From Candidatus Fermentibacterota bacterium (lineage in GTDB: Bacteria > Fermentibacterota > Fermentibacteria > Fermentibacterales > JCC-6), in assembly GCA_030609965.1 (NCBI GenBank), contig JAUWSQ010000023.1, forward strand, positions 1 to 39,521: DNA of 39,521 bases. Reading direction: 5' to 3'. Below, in pieces: positions 34,111-39,521 of this stretch; the first letter of the stretch is position 1; the number at the start of each line of letters is the position of its first letter. Both the position numbers and the translations under genes were made by a program. Under the pieces are notes generated by a model. The model was not told where the DNA came from, ran no database searches, and saw nothing but the letters and a program-made list of their open reading frames with translations.

Positions 34111-34268
34111 GAGTGTGTCCGACAATGAAACATTGGTATAAAACCCACACAGCTGGCTATAATACTCGCATATTATCGTCAAATACATCCAGTATTCTCC
34201 TCAAATCTACGAGCATTCTATCTCAGCCGTGAGGATATTCTGCTCAATGTACATTGCCGGACACACTC
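34111..34268 (+). mobile_element. MITE-like repeat, copy 3 (upstream of rqcH)
   Basis: A 158-bp copy with the best-preserved ends: GAGTGTGTCCGACAATG on the left and CATTGCCGGACACACTC on the right, which are inverted complements with one mismatch. Inner palindromes CAATGAAACATTG and CAATGTACATTG lie at the two ends. It is close in sequence to copy 1. Within two bases of its right end begins a duplicated piece of the yicC upstream region (34271). No target duplication was seen. Confidence 0.87.
34133..34163 (+). promoter_or_regulatory. Promoter-like pair inside MITE copy 3
   Basis: TTGGTA (34133-34138) and TATAAT (34158-34163) with a 19-base spacer, reading to the right, away from rqcH and towards the duplicated yicC leader. 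The first hexamer differs by one base from copies 1 and 2. Confidence 0.35.
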
Positions 34269-34270
34269 CT

Positions 34271-34374
34271 CTGATGATACCTTTGAATTATGTTTAATAT
34301 ACTTCCTACCGTATGATGTTTACGAATCGCCGCACCCGGGAGGGATACCAATGGAATTGATGACAGATTTTGGT
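34271..34374 (+). repeat. Duplicated yicC promoter/start region (copy of 37550-37653)
   Basis: These 104 bases match 37550-37653 without gaps at all but about six positions (~94%). The match covers the AT-rich promoter-like region, the GGGAGG ribosome site, the ATG and the first eight codons of yicC, then stops abruptly. The matching left edge lies two bases from the right end of MITE copy 3. The intact yicC gene is at 37630, so this is the displaced fragment. Confidence 0.9.
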
Positions 34375-34467
34375 ATACGATTTCAGATAATCCACTTTCC
34401 TGTTGCTTTGCAGGAAGAACAACCATCTGCGGCATCTCATCCCGGGGATTTCCTGCGGAGTGTTTAA
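34351..34467 (+). CDS. Small chimeric reading frame fused to the duplicated yicC start
   Basis: The ATG at 34351 inherits the yicC ribosome site (GGGAGG, eight bases upstream) and its first codons (MELMTDFG), then continues into unrelated sequence for a total of 38 residues, ending at TAA 34465-34467. It may be translated, because both promoter-like and ribosome signals were copied, but nothing suggests function. It ends against the stop of the convergent secreted protein gene. It could equally be a decaying remnant. Confidence 0.35.
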   Translation: MELMTDFGIRFQIIHFPVALQEEQPSAASHPGDFLRSV

Positions 34468-35390
34468 GGATCCTTCTGTATAATATCTGAAACACTGTTT
34501 GTAGATGTATCCACATAAACCCGGAAATTGAAGTTCGGGAAAGCCGCATCGAAGCCCCCTGAGGAATCAATCCATTCGCCGAAGTCACTTCTCTGCTCGA
34601 TGTCCGCCAGGGAAGGTATGACATTAGGTGATGCGATCACATCAAAAAAAATCCCGTTTTCATACAAACCAGATTTTCCACTGTTTCTGTAGTTGTAATA
34701 CCTGTCCTCAGGCAGGATCATCCAGGAGCTGCCACCGTGGTATAAGACGAAATTATTTGAGCATCCTTCAGCGCTCGTCATATATGAGTAGTTAATCCAG
34801 TTCATATCCTCAAGATCATCGTTAATCCACATCTCGATATTGGAGGCCGAAGAACCGCTGCTCTCTATAAGCAGATAGTCCCCTTCGATCCAGTCCGAGC
34901 AACCCCTTACACCCGAAGGTGTAGTTTGGTATTTCACACCGGTTTCCAGATCAATTACATAGACCGGTCCCCTGTGAGTGGAAGTACCATCCGCTCCAAC
35001 CGCATAGTACTTTCCAGAGGGACTGAGCTGGTTGATACACACGGCGTTATCAAAAACTTCATAATTCAGACCCCATTCACCTGTAAAAACGTATGCAAAG
35101 TCATACCGTCTTTCTCGGTACTCAAGACGGGCAACTGTAATCCCATCGCAACTGTAAATAATCTCAGATCCGCTGTAGTTCTCCATCCGGTGCACCTCTT
35201 CATCGGTTAATCCGGGTATGCTGGATGCGGAGGAGCAGGGTGGAGTAATATCGACATCAAGCTGGTAGGAATCGGAGATTGGAGGAATTTCTCCTGGTAT
35301 TCCCGCATACTGTGCCGCAGCGGGAAAGACTACCATCAACACTGCCATGAGAGTTGGCGAAAGCATAGTTCTCTTTAACGAAACAATCAT
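34464..35390 (-). CDS. Secreted hypothetical protein with propeller-like segment
   Basis: A 308-residue exported protein. The ATG at 35390 follows GAGAGGG by about seven bases and opens a signal peptide (KRTMLSPTLMAVLMVVFPAAAQ, cut likely after AAA/AQ). The mature part has LSPSGKYYAVGAD and GPVYVIDLETGVKYQTTPSG, which look like TolB/WD-type propeller blades, and two isolated cysteines that may pair. Many Asn, Ser and Tyr residues fit an extracytoplasmic protein. I do not recognise the family. The next gene upstream on this strand also encodes a secreted protein, 299 bases away. Confidence 0.7.
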   Translation of the reverse strand: MIVSLKRTMLSPTLMAVLMVVFPAAAQYAGIPGEIPPISDSYQLDVDITPPCSSASSIPGLTDEEVHRMENYSGSEIIYSCDGITVARLEYRERRYDFAYVFTGEWGLNYEVFDNAVCINQLSPSGKYYAVGADGTSTHRGPVYVIDLETGVKYQTTPSGVRGCSDWIEGDYLLIESSGSSASNIEMWINDDLEDMNWINYSYMTSAEGCSNNFVLYHGGSSWMILPEDRYYNYRNSGKSGLYENGIFFDVIASPNVIPSLADIEQRSDFGEWIDSSGGFDAAFPNFNFRVYVDTSTNSVSDIIQKDP

Positions 35391-35688
35391 AATCAATCCC
35401 TCTCTATCAATGAACATACGGAAACTTAATTCTCCAGTGTCTCGGTAAAATCACTCGAAACAGCCTGACTCCGCATCAGGACACACCGGTCTTCTGCGGC
35501 GCTCTCTTCCCCTCCATGCCTGGCTGTACGCTTCATAATAGATAACCTGCTTCGCTCTCTTACGTGGGATGTGATCAGAGCTATCCTCTCAAGCGAGAAG
35601 GGTGCCCTTGAGTGGTATTCGCTCAGGACCTACGACCGTTTTGATCATCAGCATTTATGGGCTCGCTACAGTGAACGCTGTAAATCGT
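35391..35688. other. Intergenic stretch without a convincing gene
   Basis: This 298-base gap between two secreted-protein genes contains only short frames. One is a 36-codon minus-strand frame at 35426-35536 starting MKRTARHGGEE, with a weak ribosome site; another is a stop-free + strand stretch from about 35500. Neither resembles a known protein. Confidence 0.4.
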
Positions 35689-37045
35689 TCATCTGCTTTC
35701 CAGTACTACGAAAGAGACGGATGCTTCAATAAGCTCCGAAGTCAATCTGCAAAAATATATTCCGGGGGGATATTCTCCCAGCTGGATCGAATGAGTCCCC
35801 CGCTCCATATATGTTCTTGTATGTACGTCTATCAAACGGCCAGAAGTGTCGTATACCTTTACGGTAACCCTGGAGGGATCCGGAAGATTGACCTGGATCA
35901 GGGCGCAGCCTGTACAGGGATTCTGGTAGACTGACATAGCGGGTATGCGGGGTTCAGACTGACTTTCGGACCCGATACCTGTGCCTGACCTGTGAGCGTA
36001 CTTGAGATCCTGGTTAGTCCAGTCGCAGTAAGATATGTGAGGATTGCCCTCCGAATCCAGACAGAGTGCATCGTCCACACCATCGTACTGAATGATTTCA
36101 CAGTTCCAGCCAGTGCTGTCTCTCCAGGCGTAACCAAATGCGTATCCAATGTCTACACTATGCACGGTTACATGCGGCATTCCGCTGCTGTCCAGGGCTA
36201 CCCCCTGGGGTGATCCGGGGTATGCGAACTGCCTAGTTAACTACGTTTTCGATCTCCCAATACGTACCGTTCCACCAGGCGTAGTGAACGGCACCTAAGT
36301 AATCACCAGATATCTCGTATGCTGCATGTGGCACATCCTCTTCATCAAGGACCAGCGTGTTGTAAGAGAATACACCAGATGTCGGGTTGGTCTCCAATAT
36401 CTGTATGTTCCAGCTTTCTCCGTCATAAACGGCATACATGACAGCCTTCATGGATTCATTCCAGTAAAGGACATGCGGATTATCATCCGAATCGAGACAG
36501 AGAGATGGACTTATGCCAGTGTAACCCGCCTCCTCAATTGCAGTAATATCCCATCCGGATGGGTTCTTCACCGCATAAAATAGATCGTGGTTCTGGGTAT
36601 CGCACCACACTATATGGGCTATACCCTCACTATCAAGCTTTATATCTGTCCTGGGGTATGGACTCCCCGAATAGGGAAGTTGTGAAACCGTGGAAGTTTC
36701 CCAGTGGTCGTTTTGCCAGAAGACGTGACGTATCTCCCCCAATGTGTGCTCGTAGTAGGCAATGCTTGGCATATCAGTTGAATCCAGAACCATAGACATG
36801 AACCAGCAGTCGCAGGTGCTGATCACATCAGATTCCCATCCCGAAGCCCCCTGGTATATATGGACCAGCTGATTGTCAGTGTCGTCTCGATAGACAATGT
36901 GGACAGCACCAAGTGAATCCAGCCTGATAGCAGTCCAGTATCCTGTAACCCCCTGGGAATCCAGGGTCTCAATCTCCCAGTCACCTGAGACTGGATGCGA
37001 TAGCAGCATTATACACAGTAACGGAACAAGCATCTTACATATCAT
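35689..37045 (-). pseudogene. Secreted repeat protein with type IX-like sorting tail, split by a frameshift
   Basis: Two adjacent frames form one protein. The first (from the ATG at 37045, ribosome site AGAGG) has a signal peptide and repeated blades of about 45 residues, each with an LDSxGxPHIxY-like core (LDSEGIAHIVW, LDSDDNPHVLY). It hits TAG at about 36235. The next frame back continues without loss as LGSSHTPDHPQGVALDSSGMPHVTV and then LDSEGNPHISY. It ends with a C-terminal domain: VYQNPCTGCALIQVNL, VTVKVYDTSGRLID and GIYFCRLTS, resembling a type IX secretion sorting domain. One missing base near 36236 (AAC/CTA junction) restores the whole protein of about 450 residues. Either a pseudogene or a sequence error. 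Confidence 0.85.
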
Positions 37046-37629
37046 TACCAAACACCTCTTTGACTATTCATAATGAATCCAGCCCATTTCGCAAAGACAT
37101 TATCAGGATACCACAAGAACCGCTGGAGATGGTCTGCGGTCCCGATGCAGACTATCTGCCCTGGGGGAATGACGTGACCGAGATAGAGGTTGGGTGAACT
37201 TAACAATGAGCCAGTTCTCTTCTTCGTTTATTGAAGCAGGATAACAATTCAGAAAAACGCTTTGGATTGAATCGAATCAGACTTGCATTACATCATTGAA
37301 GTAACAGAAACGATACGAAAGCTGGAATGAAGACAAACAGGAGATTCACTCACCAATAGGGAACTGGATTTTCTGCAATTCTGAGATATTCTCCTGACAG
37401 CACTCGTATGTCCCCTATTTTCAATTTCTCTACCAAAGATGATAGATAATGCCTGAAACTCTGCCCGGTCAATGATACGATAGGTTTTCCCATGCCCGAA
37501 ACTGTTTTACAGGGCACACCAGATTACTGAATCGTTTTCCGACAGATGACTGGTGATACCTTTGAATTATATTTAATATACTTCCTACCGTATGATGTTT
37601 ACGAATCGCCGCACCCGGGAGGGGTACAA
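37046..37629. other. Long non-coding gap before yicC with a possible gene remnant
   Basis: Nearly 580 bases with no confident gene. A 45-codon + strand frame beginning with TTG at about 37061 and ending at TGA near 37198 includes EMVCGPDADYLPWGNDVTE, which reads like the end of a real protein. It lacks a ribosome site and an upstream part, so it may be a fossil. The right end (37550-37629) is the yicC leader, which is duplicated at 34271. Confidence 0.4.
37550..37629 (+). promoter_or_regulatory. yicC leader (source of the duplication at 34271)
   Basis: Contains TTTGAATTATATTTAATATA (37561-37580), a plausible promoter core, and GGGAGGGG (37617-37624) six bases before the yicC ATG. A precise -35/-10 pair could not be fixed. 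Confidence 0.45.
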
Positions 37630-38511
37630 ATGGAATCGATGACAGGTTTTGGTCGAGCCGAAACCGCCGGTAACGATTTTACTGTAACAGTTGAGGCAAA
37701 ATCACTTAATCACAAGAGTCTGAGTGTTTCACTGAAACTGCCCGAGGTTATTTCCACGATGGAACCCGGGGTAAGGAAAACCATCGGCGGTATGTTCGAG
37801 AGGGGACGAATCAGGCTGGATGCGGCTGTTGAATTGAGCGGAGATGGCGGTTCCCGCATATCTGTCAGCATGGAAACAGCCAGACTGTTTGTTGATGCTG
37901 CGGAGCTTCTTTCGCGGGATTATGAATGCGTCCGCAGGATATCTGCCGGGGAGCTTCTCAGCCTGCCTGGAGTTGTTGAGCGAACTGAGCCGTCAATGCT
38001 TGATCGCGAGGAATTAACGGAGGCGTTCGAGGTGTCCATTTCCCTGGCACTAGCAGAACTCAGAGAGAACCGGCGGAGAGAGGGAGCGGCGCTTGCACCT
38101 CTTTTCATAGAAGGGTTTTCGAATATCAGAGAAATGACTGCTCCAGTTCTGGAGCAGCAGAAGGAAACCGTAGCGGAAAAATATGAACGGCTCAGGAAGA
38201 GAATATCCGACCTTATTGATGATATAGAGCTGGATGAAGATCGCATGATGCAGGAACTGGCCCTGCTGGCAGACAGATCTGATGTAACAGAGGAAGTACA
38301 GAGACTGTTGTGCCATCTTGACTATGCTATCGGTATAGTAGATTCAGATAACGGTCCCGTCGGACGGAAGCTGGAGTTTCTTATCCAGGAGATGCACCGT
38401 GAACTGAACACAATGGGAGCAAAAGTTGACGATCCGGAACAGTCACTCAAGGTTATCGAGATGAAGAATATTCTTTCATCACTGAAGGAACAGGCTGCAA
38501 ATATTGAATAA
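37630..38511 (+). CDS. yicC: YicC-family endoribonuclease-like protein
   Basis: A 293-residue conserved bacterial protein of the YicC family; E. coli YicC has been described as an RNA-degrading enzyme. The ATG at 37630 gives the family start MESMTGFGRAE and follows a strong ribosome site; the open frame to 37546 is upstream of it. Landmarks are EAKSLNHKSLSVSLKLPE near residue 25, then a helical C-terminal domain ending with EFLIQEMHRELNTMGAK, SLKVIEMKNILSSLKEQ and VEN-type contacts. It overlaps the following guanylate kinase start by several bases, a very common gene order (yicC-gmk). Confidence 0.94.
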   Translation: MESMTGFGRAETAGNDFTVTVEAKSLNHKSLSVSLKLPEVISTMEPGVRKTIGGMFERGRIRLDAAVELSGDGGSRISVSMETARLFVDAAELLSRDYECVRRISAGELLSLPGVVERTEPSMLDREELTEAFEVSISLALAELRENRRREGAALAPLFIEGFSNIREMTAPVLEQQKETVAEKYERLRKRISDLIDDIELDEDRMMQELALLADRSDVTEEVQRLLCHLDYAIGIVDSDNGPVGRKLEFLIQEMHRELNTMGAKVDDPEQSLKVIEMKNILSSLKEQAANIE

Positions 38512-39521
38512 TTCTCCCGGTCAGCTGATAGTACTTGCAGGTCCTTCGGGGGCCGGCAAAACTACCCTTGCCCATCACCTTATCGAGAAATTCAAGTTTG
38601 CGGCATTCTCCGTTTCAACAACAACAAGACCGTTGCGCGGCTCGGAGATTGAGGGAGTGGATTACTTCTTCGTCAGCAGGGAAGAATTCCTTGAGCTGAT
38701 AGAGAAAGGTTATTTTCTTGAGTACGCGGAGGTTCACGGGCATCTCTATGGAACGTCCAGAGACTGGGTCAAAAGAGAACTTGCCCGAGGCGGCAGCGTT
38801 ATTCTTGACATAGATGTTCAGGGGGCGCTTCAGATCAAGGAAGCTTTTCCGGCTTCCATACTCATCTTCATTCTGACTCCTTCTCCCGATGTGCTGTCCA
38901 CCAGGCTTCAATCCAGAAATACTGATGATCCGGATGTTGTTCTGCTGAGAATGGAAATAGCGGCCTGGGAGATCAGCTGGATCGGTTCGTTTGATTACTA
39001 TATATGCAACAGGCTCCTCGAGGATTCCCTGTTGCAGGTCGAATCGATACTCAGGGGCGAGAGGTTGAAAATGGTCAATACCAGCTTCCCTCCGGAAGTA
39101 AGGGCTTTCACTCCCGATCGCTTCATTGGCCTTGAACACTGGCATGGAAAAAGGGTGATAGTTACATCAGGTCCCACAAGGGAAGCATTGGATCATGTCC
39201 GATTCATTTCCAACAGATCCAGCGGTATGATGGGATGCAGCATGGCGATGGCTTTCCGTGATGCCGGTGCCGACGTTCTGTTCCTTTCAGGTCCTGCCTG
39301 CATCTCCAGGCCATCCGGAGTTGACACGATTCATGTGGAAACGGCGAAGGAAATGCTTGAAACCCTGATCAGTGAAGTTGAAAATGCTGATCTACTGGTA
39401 ATGGCAGCTGCGGTTTCGGATTTCAGACCTTCCGCTTTCCATGACGGGAAAACAGAGAGGTCGGGAACCAGCCTGCTTGAGCTTGAGGCGACTCCCGATA
39501 TTCTAAAGGTGCTTGACGGAA
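38504..39521 (+). CDS. Guanylate kinase fused to CoaB (phosphopantothenoylcysteine synthetase) domain; 3' end cut by window
   Basis: One continuous frame of 339 codons to the window edge, starting with TTG at 38504 (overlapping the yicC stop). Residues 8-195 are guanylate kinase (GMP to GDP): Walker A GPSGAGKTT at 13-21, STTTRPLRGSE, GVDYFFVSREEF, YGTSRDWV, and ILDIDVQGALQIK. After a short linker (about 195-212) a second domain begins: KRVIVTSGPTREALDHVRF, ISNRSSGMMG and VMAAAVSDFRPS, all hallmarks of CoaB, which joins cysteine to 4-phosphopantothenate. The CoaC flavoprotein decarboxylase half, normally before CoaB, is absent. I checked every line of sequence and found no stop between the domains. 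Each half is complete-looking, except that the CoaB end lies outside the window. Confidence 0.88.
   Translation, partial: MNNSPGQLIVLAGPSGAGKTTLAHHLIEKFKFAAFSVSTTTRPLRGSEIEGVDYFFVSREEFLELIEKGYFLEYAEVHGHLYGTSRDWVKRELARGGSVILDIDVQGALQIKEAFPASILIFILTPSPDVLSTRLQSRNTDDPDVVLLRMEIAAWEISWIGSFDYYICNRLLEDSLLQVESILRGERLKMVNTSFPPEVRAFTPDRFIGLEHWHGKRVIVTSGPTREALDHVRFISNRSSGMMGCSMAMAFRDAGADVLFLSGPACISRPSGVDTIHVETAKEMLETLISEVENADLLVMAAAVSDFRPSAFHDGKTERSGTSLLELEATPDILKVLDG

Noticed and set aside
6183..34268. CRISPR or other regular repeat array
   Set aside because: The three repeats are 158 bp, far apart and have terminal inverted repeats; no short regularly spaced array was seen anywhere.
35500..35720. Stop-free + strand stretch as a small gene or transposase remnant
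   Set aside because: No start signal, no recognisable motif, and it runs into the 3' end of the sorting-domain protein gene.

Overview
The window looks like chromosomal DNA of an uncultured Gram-negative bacterium, most plausibly a candidate phylum of the Fibrobacterota-Chlorobiota-Bacteroidota (FCB) group or a neighbour such as Fermentibacterota. This is inferred from four things: a lipid A enzyme (LpxH); a secreted protein with a type IX-secretion-like C-terminal sorting domain; an archaeal-type prolyl-tRNA synthetase; and a B12-dependent (class II) ribonucleotide reductase with two B12-binding-type radical SAM genes. No rRNA, tRNA, CRISPR array or prophage was recognised. TTG and GTG starts are common, and 1-4 bp stop/start overlaps join many genes.

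Layout. 1-4.1 kb: a truncated zinc-ribbon hypothetical, a secreted S9 peptidase and convergent proS. 4.4-8.6 kb: a + strand run of PAP2 phosphatase, panB, purD, purE and a TsaC/YrdC-type gene. 8.6-9.8 kb: a REP-associated (Y1/RAYT) transposase between imperfect inverted repeats. 9.8-20.7 kb: eleven tightly packed minus-strand genes beginning with an ECF sigma factor and zinc-finger anti-sigma. They continue through two small membrane/lipoproteins, lpxH, GT2 and GT4 glycosyltransferases, an epimerase, two LPG-synthase-type membrane proteins around a YfhO-like protein, and end in a fusion of an LPG-synthase membrane domain with a radical SAM/SPASM domain. This is the best candidate for an undescribed system: a stress-regulated envelope glycolipid or lipid-modification locus. 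21-26 kb: nrdJ, a PC4-domain protein and tex. 26-31 kb: a GT-C-like membrane protein and two convergent radical SAM genes. 31.5-34.1 kb: cdd, a cNMP-binding protein and an NFACT/RqcH gene. 34.1-37 kb: duplicated DNA and secreted proteins. 37.6 kb to the end: yicC and an in-frame guanylate kinase-CoaB fusion that runs off the window.

The main discoveries are structural. (1) A family of three ~158-bp MITE-like repeats (6183-6340, 23805-23961, 34111-34268) has matching terminal inverted repeats, and all copies share one orientation. Each lies within about 30 bp of a housekeeping gene start and carries a conserved TTGGCA/TATAAT promoter-like pair. (2) The promoter, ribosome site and first codons of yicC (37550-37653) are duplicated at 34271-34374, directly abutting one repeat. 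(3) Three genes between 31 and 37 kb carry reading-frame breaks: an in-frame TAA in a radical SAM gene, an in-frame TAG at codon 21 of the RqcH gene, and a 1-base frameshift in the sorting-domain protein. These may be real decay or assembly errors. (4) Two unusual domain fusions are present: LPG-synthase membrane domain with radical SAM, and Gmk with CoaB.

All family assignments come from reading the translated sequence. No database search was run.
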